Assembly: GCF_017302985.1 (NCBI RefSeq)
Contig: NZ_JAFIMU010000002.1
Span: forward strand, 868,001-932,000
Source of the DNA: Corallococcus macrosporus
GTDB lineage: Bacteria; Myxococcota; Myxococcia; Myxococcales; Myxococcaceae
Direction: 5' to 3'
Length of the DNA: 64,000 bases
The notes beneath the pieces were generated by a model. It searched no databases. It had not been told where the DNA came from and saw nothing but the letters and a program-made list of their open reading frames with translations. Numbering within the stretch: the first letter of the stretch is position 1; each line of letters opens with the position of its first letter. Both the position numbers and the translations under genes were made by a program. Below, piece after piece: positions 9,339 through 17,656 of this stretch.

Positions 9339-10136
9339 TCAGCTCAGCGTCACGTCCAGGAACATCATCAGCACGAAGCCCACCATCAGCCCCGCCGTGG
9401 CCTCCTTCGCGTACTCCTGGCGGTGGCTTTCGGGGATCATCTCGTCGCTGACGACGTACAGCATGGACCCGCCCGCGAACGCGAGCGCCCATGGCAGCAC
9501 GCCCGACGCGAACGACGTGGCGAAGAACCCCACCAGCGCCGCCACCCCCTCCACCAGCCCCGTGTAGAGCGCCACCAGCACCGCCTGCTTGCGGCTGTAC
9601 GCCACCCCCATCAGCGCCAGCGCGACGACGAAGCCCTCCGGGATGTCCTGCAGCCCGATGCCCACGAGGATGGGCGCGGCGATGGTCATGGAGCGGCTGC
9701 CCACGCCGGTGCCCACCGCCAGCCCCTCCGGGAAGTTGTGCAGCGCGATGGCCAGCACGAACAGCCAGATGCGCTTCATCCGCACCGCCTCCGCGTTGCC
9801 CTCCTGGCCCTTGATGAAGTGCTCATGCGGGATGAAGCGGTTGCACAGGTGCAGGAACAGGCCGCCCACCAGCATGCTGCCGCCCACGATGCAGGCGGGG
9901 AGGAAGCGCGACGTCGTGCGCTCCTCCACCAGGCGGATGGCGGGCACGATGAGCGAGAAGGCCGTGGCCGCGAGCATCACGCCCGCGCTGAAGCCCATCA
10001 GCACGTCCTTGGAGCGCTGGGAGATGCTGCGCGCGGCCAGGGCGGGCAGGGCGCCCAGGAAGGTGGACAGGACGGTGACGGCGCTGCCAACGAGCGCCAG
10101 GACGAGGGTGGACGAGCCGAAACCGCTGTCGGACAT
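9339..10136 (-). CDS. ZIP family divalent metal transporter (265 aa)
   Basis: An inner-membrane protein with about eight hydrophobic helices. It carries the two ZIP metal-site helices in sequence: HNFPEG in TM4 and QDIPEG in TM5 (His replaced by Gln in the second, as in some ZupT/GufA-like members). A cytoplasmic His-containing loop lies between TM3 and TM4. The family imports zinc, iron or manganese. The ATG at 10136 is preferred because GGGAGG sits a few bases upstream and the first helix then starts properly. The frame stays open upstream but that part has no membrane character. The gene is separated from the neighbouring HEAT gene by 104 bases. Confidence 0.9.
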   Translation of the reverse strand: MSDSGFGSSTLVLALVGSAVTVLSTFLGALPALAARSISQRSKDVLMGFSAGVMLAATAFSLIVPAIRLVEERTTSRFLPACIVGGSMLVGGLFLHLCNRFIPHEHFIKGQEGNAEAVRMKRIWLFVLAIALHNFPEGLAVGTGVGSRSMTIAAPILVGIGLQDIPEGFVVALALMGVAYSRKQAVLVALYTGLVEGVAALVGFFATSFASGVLPWALAFAGGSMLYVVSDEMIPESHRQEYAKEATAGLMVGFVLMMFLDVTLS

Positions 10137-10240
10137 GGCCCTCCCAACCTGTCGCACTCCCCGGCGCCCGGCCACCTTTTCGGCGAAGGCCCGGCGCGGG
10201 GATGCCCGCCATGGAACAGCCAGCGTCCGTGGGCACGCAC

Positions 10241-11221
10241 TCAGGGCATCAGGCGCTGCTTCTCCCGCAGGATGAGGTGCCACTCCTGGAGGTTGCGCTT
10301 GAGCGCGGACAGCCACGCGTCGATCTCCGGATCCAGGCGCGGATCCACGCCGCGCAGGGACTCCAGGAGCGGCCGTGCACCGGACTGGCCCAGCCGCGCC
10401 AGCCCCTCCAGCGCGGACTTGCGCACCGCGAGGTCGCTGTCGCTCTTGTACAGCGACGTGAGCGAGCGGCGCGCGCCCGCGGACTCGGAGCCGGGCACGC
10501 CGCCCAGCGCCTTCGCCGCCGCCGCGCGCAGGCCCGCGTCCTCCGAGCGCAGCTGCTGGGTGAGCTTGCGCACCGCCTCCGGGCTCGCGGCCTCCATGGA
10601 GACCTCCCCGAGCAGGCGCTTCGCCACCGCCGGGTCGTCCGAGGCCGCCGCGACCTTCACCGCGGCCTCCGCCAGCTCCGGGTTGTGGCCGAAGTAGATG
10701 CCGGCGCTCTCCGTCACCAGGTTCTCCACCACCGCCTGGCGCACCTCCGGCGCGCTGTCGCGCACCAGTTGCTCGTAGGTGACGACGCCCCCGTTCTTCG
10801 CCATGAACTCCACCGATGGCGAGCCCTGGAGCGCGCGCACCGCCGCGGCGCGCAGGCCCGGGTCCACGTCCTGGCTCGCGCGGGAGAGCAGCGGCTGGAG
10901 CAGCTCCGGCTTCTGCGCGTTGCTCGCCTTGGTGGCCAGCGCCGCGCCCACGGCCTCCAGCACGGCGGGGTCGCGCTCCTCGCTCACCACGCGGCCCAGG
11001 GCCTCCGGCGGCAGCGCGATGGCGGCCTCCTTCAGGCGCAGCCGCGCGTACTTCCGGTACGCGGGCGAGCCCGTCTTCATGGCGACGCGCACCTCGTCCA
11101 GCATGCCCTCCACCGTGCAGGCCGTCTTCGTGGGGACGGCCACGGGCGCGCCCTGCGCCAGCGCCAGGCCGGGCAGGAGCGACAGCCAGAGCAGGCGGGC
11201 CTTCATCGTTCGGAAGCCCAT
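10241..11221 (-). CDS. Secreted HEAT-repeat-like protein (326 aa)
   Basis: The N-terminus (MKARLLWLSLLPGLALAQ, second ATG at 11206) is a cleavable signal peptide. The rest is alpha-helical with repeated patterns such as DPGLRAAAVRAL, DAGLRAAAAKAL and DLAVRKSALEGL, which are typical of HEAT/armadillo-like repeats. No catalytic motif is present, so a binding or scaffold role in the envelope is the simplest guess. The ATG at 11221 shares one base with the stop codon of the upstream gene (TGATG), which implies translational coupling. The upstream partner is also a helical repeat protein, so the two may form a complex. Confidence 0.75.
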   Translation of the reverse strand: MGFRTMKARLLWLSLLPGLALAQGAPVAVPTKTACTVEGMLDEVRVAMKTGSPAYRKYARLRLKEAAIALPPEALGRVVSEERDPAVLEAVGAALATKASNAQKPELLQPLLSRASQDVDPGLRAAAVRALQGSPSVEFMAKNGGVVTYEQLVRDSAPEVRQAVVENLVTESAGIYFGHNPELAEAAVKVAAASDDPAVAKRLLGEVSMEAASPEAVRKLTQQLRSEDAGLRAAAAKALGGVPGSESAGARRSLTSLYKSDSDLAVRKSALEGLARLGQSGARPLLESLRGVDPRLDPEIDAWLSALKRNLQEWHLILREKQRLMP

Positions 11222-12387
11222 CAGTGCGGCGCTCCTTCCTCGACCACGCAGTCGTGGTGTTCCTTCTTGCCCGCCCAGATGCGCGCGAAGTCCGTCGTGC
11301 CGGTGGCGTACAGCGCCTTGAAGTCCAGGTAGTCCTGCCGCAGGCGCGGGTCCTTGCGCGCGAACTCCTCCACCAGGGGCAGGGCGTCCGCGCCGGCCGC
11401 GCGCACCGCGAAGCGCAGGAAGGCCCATCTCACGCACAGGTCCTGCTCGCCGTCGAACGCGGCGCGGTAGGCGGCCAGGGCCTTCTGCGGATCCTCGGTG
11501 ACGGCGAGCCGGAAGGCGGCCATCTCGCGCACGTCGCGCTCCTTGTCGGTGCGCATCACCTTGGCCAGCGCGTCGATGGAGTCCGGATCCAGGAGCGGGT
11601 CGGAGTACGACGGCATCTCCAGCGCGAGCAGCCGCACGGCCGTGTCGTCCGACGTGGTGCCGATGTCCAGCAGGTCCTTCCAGTACGGCGCATACGTGCC
11701 GGTGCGCTCGTAGTCCTCCTTCATCACCCGGCCCAGCGTGCGCGTGGCCACCCACGCCGCGGAGTCCGCGGACTCATCCAGCGCGATGGCCTTGATGCGG
11801 CCCCGCGTCTCCGGCGTGAAGCGGTGCTGCGTCTCCAGCGCGTCCAGGACGGCGGCGCGGTCCTGCGTGAACAGCGACTTGTTCTCCGCCACCGCCAACA
11901 GCTTCTCCGTGACGCGCGGGTGGCGCACGGCGGGCGCGGCCTTGAGGGCCTCCAGGTAGATGGACGGCTCCGGCGGCGCTCCCTTCGCCGCCCACTCCAC
12001 CAACTGGAGCCCGCGGTCCGGATCATTCCCCACGAGCTCCGTCAGGCGCTCCTGGAGGTAGGCCACCAGCGCGGTGTCGCGCGCCTGGATGGCGGCGGCC
12101 ACGGCGGCGTGCAGCGACTCCAGCGTCGCGGAGCGGTCCAGCGCGGCCAGCCCGTCCCAGCACCCGGGCATCGGAATCTCCTCGCGCGGTCCGGTGCGCG
12201 CGGAGGGCGGAGGGCCCGAGGCGGCGGCATCGCCGGTGACAGCGGAGGGCGCGGAAGGCTGCGCCGCGACGGGCTGCGAGGGACCGGCGCCATCGGGACC
12301 GGCCGCGCTCCGCAGCCACACGACGCCCAGGGCGACGAGGAGGACGAGGCCGGCGAGCGCGACCTTGAAGTGGGGACGGGAGGTCAT
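11221..12387 (-). CDS. Membrane-anchored helical-repeat protein (388 aa)
   Basis: The protein starts with a hydrophobic segment (about residues 9-27, VALAGLVLLVALGVVWL) and a Pro/Ala-rich linker, then a helical region of about 310 residues with HEAT-like spacing. It contains a few cysteines (such as PGCWDG and DLCVRW). The hydrophobic segment has no clean cleavage site or lipobox, so it is probably an uncleaved anchor with the bulk in the periplasm. The start ATG at 12387 lacks an obvious ribosome site. The stop overlaps the start of the following HEAT-type gene by one base. Function unknown. Confidence 0.7.
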   Translation of the reverse strand: MTSRPHFKVALAGLVLLVALGVVWLRSAAGPDGAGPSQPVAAQPSAPSAVTGDAAASGPPPSARTGPREEIPMPGCWDGLAALDRSATLESLHAAVAAAIQARDTALVAYLQERLTELVGNDPDRGLQLVEWAAKGAPPEPSIYLEALKAAPAVRHPRVTEKLLAVAENKSLFTQDRAAVLDALETQHRFTPETRGRIKAIALDESADSAAWVATRTLGRVMKEDYERTGTYAPYWKDLLDIGTTSDDTAVRLLALEMPSYSDPLLDPDSIDALAKVMRTDKERDVREMAAFRLAVTEDPQKALAAYRAAFDGEQDLCVRWAFLRFAVRAAGADALPLVEEFARKDPRLRQDYLDFKALYATGTTDFARIWAGKKEHHDCVVEEGAPH

Positions 12388-12479
12388 GTCGAAGGGAGGC
12401 TCACGCTTGAGGGGAAGAGGACGGTGGGGACGTGAAGCCGGGCAGGGGACATGCGGCCCCCGCCCGGCGGACCCGCGGG

Positions 12480-13025
12480 CTACAGCGTGGGAACGCCCAG
12501 CCGGTTGTTGCAGTAGGCGTTGGTGCCGCACGTGGTGCCGACGCTGGTGTACCAGGCCGACTTGCGCGTGCCGTACTGCCGGTTGTCCGCGTGCACGTGC
12601 GGGCCGGTGGCGTTGCCCGTGCCGCCCACGAGCCCCAGCGCGCAGCGGTCGCACGTCTTCGTGCCGGAGCTGACGTTGGCGTAGAAGTGCAGCTGGCGGA
12701 AGTCCCAGCCGTTCGCGCCGGACACCACGTAGTAGTTGCCCGCGCCTCCGTTGCACGTGGAGCCGTAGCAGGCCCCCGCGCAACCGCCGTAGTAGTAATA
12801 GTAGTAGTTGCCCACCAGCATGCCGCGGTGGTTCCACTCGCCGCAGGTACCGTTCCCGATATCCAGCGCCGTGTGGCTGCTCCCGGTGCAGCTGTAATAC
12901 GTGGTCGAGTTCACGTAGGCCGCCGTGTCGCAGATGGGGCCGTTCGCCGTGGCCGCCACTCCCGGACTGGCCCACGCCGCGGCGGCCAACGCCACCCCGG
13001 CGGACAGCAACGTCTTCAGCTTCAT
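12480..13025 (-). CDS. Small secreted M23-type (LytM-like) metallopeptidase (181 aa)
   Basis: A signal peptide covers about residues 1-25 (ending GVAATA). The mature part carries the full M23 zinc and catalytic set: HTALD (H51, D55), LHF (H113) and TGPHVH (H143, H145). The spacing of the last three His agrees with LytM (about 30 residues between the single His and HxH). M23 enzymes cut peptide cross-links in peptidoglycan or glycine-rich peptides. Ten cysteines in the mature part and a run of six tyrosines (residues 74-79) are unusual and fit a disulfide-rich exported enzyme. It is shorter than typical M23 proteins and has no extra wall-binding domain. GGGAGG lies a few bases upstream of the ATG. 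It is transcribed divergently from the RTX gene. A lytic role against prey is inference. Confidence 0.78.
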   Translation of the reverse strand: MKLKTLLSAGVALAAAAWASPGVAATANGPICDTAAYVNSTTYYSCTGSSHTALDIGNGTCGEWNHRGMLVGNYYYYYYGGCAGACYGSTCNGGAGNYYVVSGANGWDFRQLHFYANVSSGTKTCDRCALGLVGGTGNATGPHVHADNRQYGTRKSAWYTSVGTTCGTNAYCNNRLGVPTL

Positions 13026-13304
13026 GCGGTGCTCCCTCCCGTCATCCGCCCTCCGTATCCCCGCGAATGGGGGGTGGGCGGCGAAGCTGTAATACATGAA
13101 ATTCCCGCCTTGATCTCGAAATTCGAGAATTGAGAAGTACAACGATTCCAGGGACTTCCGTGCCGCGCCGTGTCGTTCTGGGCCAGGCGACGCAACTGGC
13201 GGCAAACGTTCACGACAATCTGGAATGTCGGCGTTCGTCCGACCCCTGGCGCTTTCGTCGCCGGGACTACTGGCCGGGTGTCCCCGTCACCTGGGAGAAG
13301 CGAC
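13026..13304. promoter_or_regulatory. Divergent intergenic region with 15-bp perfect inverted repeat
   Basis: This 279-base gap separates the M23 gene (minus) and the RTX gene (plus) and must hold promoters for both. It is clearly more AT-rich than its surroundings around 13085-13145. A perfect inverted repeat TCTCGAA-A-TTCGAGA lies at 13114-13128 and could be an operator for a dimeric regulator. I cannot place -10/-35 elements with confidence. Confidence 0.4.
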
Positions 13305-14825
13305 ATGACCACGATTGGAAAGCCCGGCTCGCGCCCCGCGTCCCCCCTGACCTCTCAGCCGGTGCAGACGCCCGTGGCGCCCGCGAAGCCCAACGCGGTG
13401 AAGGCCGCCGTCACGCAGCGGATGTCGGACGGCTTCGACGCGGGCCCCCGCACGGCGGCGCGTCCCCAGGTGCTGAAGGAGGTCCGCACCACCGAGACGG
13501 CGCTGAAGAAGGACAAGGACGGCGGCGGCCTCTTCGGCGGCATCGCTTCGACGCTGGGCTCGGCCATCGACAAGGTCGCCAAGGGCGTGCAGAAGGCGCT
13601 CGCGCCGCAGGTGAGCACGAACGAGCAGGGCCGCACGGTGGTGGACCTGGGCATCGGCAACAACACCGCGACGGTGTCCCAGAACAAGGACGGCGGGCTC
13701 ACCATCAAGTCCGGCAGTGACACGGTGACGCTCACCGCCGAGCAGGCCAAGGGCGCCATCATCAACGGCGGCGCGGGCAACGACTCCATCACCGTGGACG
13801 CGAGCGTCACGCAGGACCTCACCCTGGACGGCGGCGACGGCGACGACAAGCTCACCGGCGGCAAGGGCAACGACACGCTCGTCGGCGGCGCGGGCAACGA
13901 CACCGTCATCGGCGGCGAGGGCAAGGACACGCTCCAGGGCCAGGACGGCGACGACTACCTGGAGGGCGGCGCGGGCGATGACCGCATCCTGGGTGGCGAG
14001 GGCCGCGACGTCCTCTACGGCCTGGACGGCAACGACTACGTGTCCGGCGGCAACGGCCGCGACTACATCGACGGCGGCGCGGGCAACGACCGGGCCTATG
14101 GCGGCGAAGGCGATGATCAGGTCATCGGCGGGCGCGGCAACGACACGCTGAGCGGCGGACGCGGCAACGACGCGGTGGCGGGCGGCGCGGGCACCGACAA
14201 GGTGTCGGGCGGCACGGGCACCGACAAGCTCTACGTCGAGGAGAATGAGACGACCGCCGACTCGGAGAAGGCCGAGCGCGAAATCGTCGACATGACGGAC
14301 GCGGATCAGCGCGGCTCCTCCGTCTCCGTGACGGGCAGCGCGGAGTTTCAGGCGCGCGTGCAGTCGGACCTGGACGCGATGCGCTCGCTGCCCTCGGGCC
14401 AGGACCTGCTGGGCACGCTGGACAAGAGCGGCAAGAAGACGGTCATCCGCGAGACGGCCAGCGGCAACAGCGCGGGCGGCACGAACTTCAACGACGGCTT
14501 CATGAACGCGGACGGCACGCCGGGCAAGGGCACGGACGCGCAGGTGAACTACAACACCACGCGCATCTCGCTGGGCAGCGAGGAGTGGATGAACCGCCCG
14601 CCCGTCGTGGGCCTCTTCCACGAGCTGGTGCACGCCTCGGACATGAACAACGGCACGCTGGCGCTGGGCTCCAAGGACGGCACGCGCAACCTGGAGACCT
14701 CCGCGGTGGGCCTGCCCATCGACCTGGACCAGAACCCCGCCACGCCGGACGTGGTGCAGGGCGGCCGTCCCGGAGAGAACGTCCTGCGCGACGATCTGAA
14801 CCTGCCCACCCGCCCGCGCTACTAG
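13305..14825 (+). CDS. RTX calcium-binding protein with C-terminal M91-like (HExxH) peptidase domain (506 aa)
   Basis: The ATG at 13305 follows GGGAGAAG at 13293-13300. Residues 1-100 are Ala/Pro/Lys-rich without a signal peptide. Residues 176-310 are about 15 tandem nonapeptides of the RTX type (GGxGxDxLx), which bind calcium and fold after export, usually by a type I secretion system. The C-terminal part (about 330-506) contains FHELVHASD with H439, E440 and H443, plus the upstream segment NYNTTRISLG, a pattern like Peptidase_M91, the family of type III effectors NleD/HopH/XopG. No ABC transporter or membrane fusion protein is nearby. A zinc protease delivered outside the cell is the best guess; the M91 assignment is by motif only. 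The following gene starts 2 bases after the stop. Confidence 0.85.
   Translation: MTTIGKPGSRPASPLTSQPVQTPVAPAKPNAVKAAVTQRMSDGFDAGPRTAARPQVLKEVRTTETALKKDKDGGGLFGGIASTLGSAIDKVAKGVQKALAPQVSTNEQGRTVVDLGIGNNTATVSQNKDGGLTIKSGSDTVTLTAEQAKGAIINGGAGNDSITVDASVTQDLTLDGGDGDDKLTGGKGNDTLVGGAGNDTVIGGEGKDTLQGQDGDDYLEGGAGDDRILGGEGRDVLYGLDGNDYVSGGNGRDYIDGGAGNDRAYGGEGDDQVIGGRGNDTLSGGRGNDAVAGGAGTDKVSGGTGTDKLYVEENETTADSEKAEREIVDMTDADQRGSSVSVTGSAEFQARVQSDLDAMRSLPSGQDLLGTLDKSGKKTVIRETASGNSAGGTNFNDGFMNADGTPGKGTDAQVNYNTTRISLGSEEWMNRPPVVGLFHELVHASDMNNGTLALGSKDGTRNLETSAVGLPIDLDQNPATPDVVQGGRPGENVLRDDLNLPTRPRY
13830..14234 (+). repeat. RTX nonapeptide repeat tract (about 15 units of 27 bp)
   Basis: Tandem 27-bp units encode GGxGxDxLx motifs within the RTX protein, starting with GGDGDDKLT and ending with GGTGTDKLY. 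Two units have a degenerate first pair (GQDGDDYLE, GLDGNDYVS). Each pair of units forms a turn of the calcium-binding beta roll in known RTX proteins. Confidence 0.93.
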
Positions 14826-14826
14826 G

Positions 14827-15507
14827 ATGCGCGGGATGAGGACGTTCCGCCGCGCCGGTGCCATCATGGGGCTGGCGCTCATCATGGGGTCGGGGTGCGC
14901 GCGGGCGCCGGAGCGGCCCGTGCCTGCTCCGGCGACCCCGGCGGACCCAGGAGGACAACGCGTGGCCCAGGCGGACGTGGAGCTGAAGGTGGAGTCGGTG
15001 GCGCGCGAGGCGGACACGCTCGCCGTCACCTACGCGGTGCACAACCGGACCTCGAAGGCCGTGCTGCTCGTGGACGGCCTGTGGGACGTGGGCTTCAGCG
15101 GCCACCTCACGCTGGCGCCCGAGCGGGCCTACGTGGACCTGTCCGGCGGCAAGGTGGTGCTCTCGCGCATGCTCCTGCCGGTGCCGGAGGACCTGGCGGT
15201 GGAGGCCCCGGAGGTCCCCGCCGTCACCCGCGTGGAGCCGGGCGCCACCGCGAACCGCCGCGCCGTGGTGCCGCTGCCCCTGCGCACCGCGCTGCCATAC
15301 CCCACGGGCCCGGAGGAGACGCGCGAGCTGTCCGCCGTGCGCGAGGTGTCCCTGCGCGTGGGCTACCTGCCGGACGCGGACGCGGTGACGCTCGCGCAGG
15401 GCAAGGACTCGCAGGGCACGCCCGTCCAGACGCCCCGGTACGGGCCGGCGGTGACGGCGCAGCGGGTGCTGGACAGCGGTCCCCTGCCGGTGACGGGCGC
15501 GAAGTAG
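14827..15507 (+). CDS. Hypothetical lipoprotein (226 aa)
   Basis: The N-terminus has a hydrophobic stretch ending in MGSGC, a somewhat loose lipobox, so it is probably a lipoprotein of the cell envelope. The remainder reads as beta-rich (for example VELKVESVAREADTLAV), possibly an Ig-like or DUF-type extracytoplasmic domain. Position of the start (14827, with a second ATG at 14836) just 1 base after the RTX stop implies coupled translation with the RTX-peptidase gene, and the spermidine-synthase-like gene begins 18 bases after it ends. No function is recognised. Confidence 0.65.
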   Translation: MRGMRTFRRAGAIMGLALIMGSGCARAPERPVPAPATPADPGGQRVAQADVELKVESVAREADTLAVTYAVHNRTSKAVLLVDGLWDVGFSGHLTLAPERAYVDLSGGKVVLSRMLLPVPEDLAVEAPEVPAVTRVEPGATANRRAVVPLPLRTALPYPTGPEETRELSAVREVSLRVGYLPDADAVTLAQGKDSQGTPVQTPRYGPAVTAQRVLDSGPLPVTGAK

Positions 15508-15525
15508 GGAGTCCGCGCCCTGGCC

Positions 15526-16347
15526 GTGGAGGACGAGCGCGATGACGGCTCCGGGCCCGTCATCGTCACCGAGGACGCGGAGGGACGCCGCTCGCTGCGC
15601 TTTGGCGACGGGGGCGCGCGACAGAGCGTCGTGTGGCCTGGCGAGCCCCTGCGGCTGGAGCTGCCGTACACGCGCATGTCGATGGTGGCGCTGGCGTTCG
15701 TGCCCCGGCCGGAGAACATCCTCGCCATCGGGCTGGGCGGCGGCTCCATCCCCATGTTCCTGCGCGCGGTGCTGCCGGACACGCACATCGACGTGGTGGA
15801 GGTGGACGCGGCGGTGGTGGACGCGGCGAAGGTCTACTGCGGCTTCCAGGAGGACGCGCTCCTGCGCACGCACGTGGCGGACGGGCGGGCCTTCATCGAA
15901 GCGGATGGGCCTCCCTATGACGTCATCATCCTGGATGCGTACGGGGCGGACCAGATTCCCGGGCACCTGTGCACGCGCGAGTTCCTGGGCGCGGTGCGCG
16001 CGCGGTTGACGCGGGGCGGCGCGGTGGTGAGCAACGTCTGGGAGTCGGCGGCGAACCCGCACTTCGACGCGATGGTGCGCACCTACCAGGTGAGCTTCCA
16101 TGGCGTGTCCGTCTTCGAGGTCCCCACCAGCACCAACCGCATCCTGGTGGGGCTGGAAGGGCCCTCGCGGCTGACGCGCGAGGCGTTGGTGGAGCGGGCG
16201 CGCCGGGTGGAGCGGGAGCGGGGCCTGCCGTTCCGGCTGAGCACCCTGGTGGCGCAGCGCTACCGGCCCCTGACGCGGCGGCTGGGCCGGGGGCGGGTGT
16301 TGACGGACGCGGGGCTGGGGCCCGGCGGCCTCATCCCGGAGGAGTGA
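15526..16347 (+). CDS. Spermidine-synthase-like SAM-dependent protein (273 aa)
   Basis: The fold is that of the spermidine synthase/methyltransferase family: glycine-rich SAM loop ILAIGLGGGSIP (about residues 65-76), acidic VVEVDAAVVDAA, then VADGRAFIE and PYDVIILDAYGAD. Stand-alone proteins like this are widespread in bacteria; many are annotated as fused-MFS or polyamine aminopropyltransferase-like, with unproven substrate. The GTG at 15526 is the first plausible start after the lipoprotein gene. The C-terminal 60 residues are Arg-rich. Placement in a run with the RTX-protease and lipoprotein genes is unexplained. It could transfer an aminopropyl or a methyl group. Confidence 0.75.
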   Translation: MEDERDDGSGPVIVTEDAEGRRSLRFGDGGARQSVVWPGEPLRLELPYTRMSMVALAFVPRPENILAIGLGGGSIPMFLRAVLPDTHIDVVEVDAAVVDAAKVYCGFQEDALLRTHVADGRAFIEADGPPYDVIILDAYGADQIPGHLCTREFLGAVRARLTRGGAVVSNVWESAANPHFDAMVRTYQVSFHGVSVFEVPTSTNRILVGLEGPSRLTREALVERARRVERERGLPFRLSTLVAQRYRPLTRRLGRGRVLTDAGLGPGGLIPEE

Positions 16348-16456
16348 GGCCGCTCTGCTGGCCAGTGAGCACGGCCCCGCCCGGCCGCGGCTGAATCGGG
16401 TTGCGGCGCTGCTAATCTTGAAGGCTCGGTACGAGAGCATCCTTTCGGGAGACGCG

Positions 16457-17656
16457 ATGAACGGCGCGAACGACGGACGACCCGGCCAGCCCTTGGGTTC
16501 CTCCGAGGACGAGGTGCCGCAGGCGGACGGCGAGGCCGAAGCCGCGGGCCTCGAGGCCGGTCCGAAGCCGAAGCCCATCTACGTGCTGGAGGGCAACACG
16601 CTGAAGACGCGGCTGACGCGGGACGTGGGCATCCACTATCCCTTCGTCGGCGCGGGCATGGCGTTCGTCGCCCTGCCGCCGCTGGTGGTGGCGGTGTCGG
16701 AGGCCGGAGGCCTGGGAATGCTGGGCACCGCGCCGGAGCCGCCGAGCGTGCTGGAAGCGCGGCTGAAGGCCATCCAGGCGGGCACGCAGCGCCCCTATGG
16801 CGTGAACTTCATCGTGGACAAGCTGGAGCCGCAAGGCTTCACGACGCGCGACCACGTGGACACCTGCATCGCGGCGAAGGTGCCGGTGGTGGTGTTCCAC
16901 TGGGCCATGCCGCCGCGCGAGTGGATCCGCGCGCTCCAGGCCGCGGGGACGCGGGTCTGGGTGCAGGCGGGCACGGAGGACCTGGCGAGGCAGGCCCTGG
17001 ACGCCGGGGTGGAGGGGCTCATCGCGCAGGGCCGGCAGGCGGGCGGGCGCAACCTGGGAAGCACGCCGACGCTGGCGTTGGTGAAGGCGTTCCGGAAGCT
17101 GACGGACGCGGTGCCGGTGCTGGCGGCGGGAGGCATCGCGGACGGGTTCAGCGCGGCGCGAGCGCTGCACCACGGCGCGGATGGCGTCTGGGTGGGCACG
17201 CGGCTGGTGGCGTCGGTGGAGGCGTACGCGCACCCGCTCTACAAGCAGCGGCTGGTGGACGGGGACGCGGGCGACACGACGCTGACGACGCTGTTCGGGC
17301 CGGAGTGGCCGGGCAAGCGCATGCGGGTAATCCGCAACCGCGTGGTGCGCGAGTGGGCGGGGCGCGAAGCCAGCGTACCGCCGCCGGCGGAGTCGGAGGC
17401 CATCGGGACGACGCGGCTGTTCCCCGGGGTGCTGGACGTGCAGTACGTGATGCCGAAGTTCAGCTCCTTCCTGCCGACGCCGGACACGCAAGGTGACCTG
17501 GAGGAGATGAGCCTCCCGGCCGGAGGCGCGAGCATGTCGCGAATCGACACCGTGCAGCCCGCGGGGCAGATCGTCGTGGAGATGATGGAGCGCGCCCGGA
17601 GACTGCTGGAGTCCCCGGAAGGGCTGGACGACGCGGACGAGGACGACCGGGGTTAG
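16457..17656 (+). CDS. Nitronate monooxygenase / 2-nitropropane dioxygenase-like flavoprotein (399 aa)
   Basis: The protein is a TIM-barrel FMN enzyme of the NPD family: N-terminal HYPFVGAGMAFVALPPLV with the glycine-rich FMN region, mid-protein VQAGTEDLARQALDAGVEGLIAQG and GGRN, then LAAGGIADGFSAARALHHGADGVWVGTRL, which is the family's phosphate-binding segment. Such enzymes oxidise alkyl nitronates or act as NAD(P)H-quinone or enoyl reductases. The first 40 residues are a charged extra segment. The ATG at 16457 has CGGGAG just upstream. The 3' end overlaps the convergent kinase gene by 4 bases. Confidence 0.85.
   Translation: MNGANDGRPGQPLGSSEDEVPQADGEAEAAGLEAGPKPKPIYVLEGNTLKTRLTRDVGIHYPFVGAGMAFVALPPLVVAVSEAGGLGMLGTAPEPPSVLEARLKAIQAGTQRPYGVNFIVDKLEPQGFTTRDHVDTCIAAKVPVVVFHWAMPPREWIRALQAAGTRVWVQAGTEDLARQALDAGVEGLIAQGRQAGGRNLGSTPTLALVKAFRKLTDAVPVLAAGGIADGFSAARALHHGADGVWVGTRLVASVEAYAHPLYKQRLVDGDAGDTTLTTLFGPEWPGKRMRVIRNRVVREWAGREASVPPPAESEAIGTTRLFPGVLDVQYVMPKFSSFLPTPDTQGDLEEMSLPAGGASMSRIDTVQPAGQIVVEMMERARRLLESPEGLDDADEDDRG

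Noticed and set aside
7662..10697. A 1011-codon plus-strand open frame
   Set aside because: It covers the antisense of the sigma-54 activator and ZIP genes and has no recognisable protein pattern.
12781..12815. Short GTA/ATA repeat that might be a microsatellite or regulatory repeat
   Set aside because: It is simply the codons of the six-tyrosine run in the M23-type gene.
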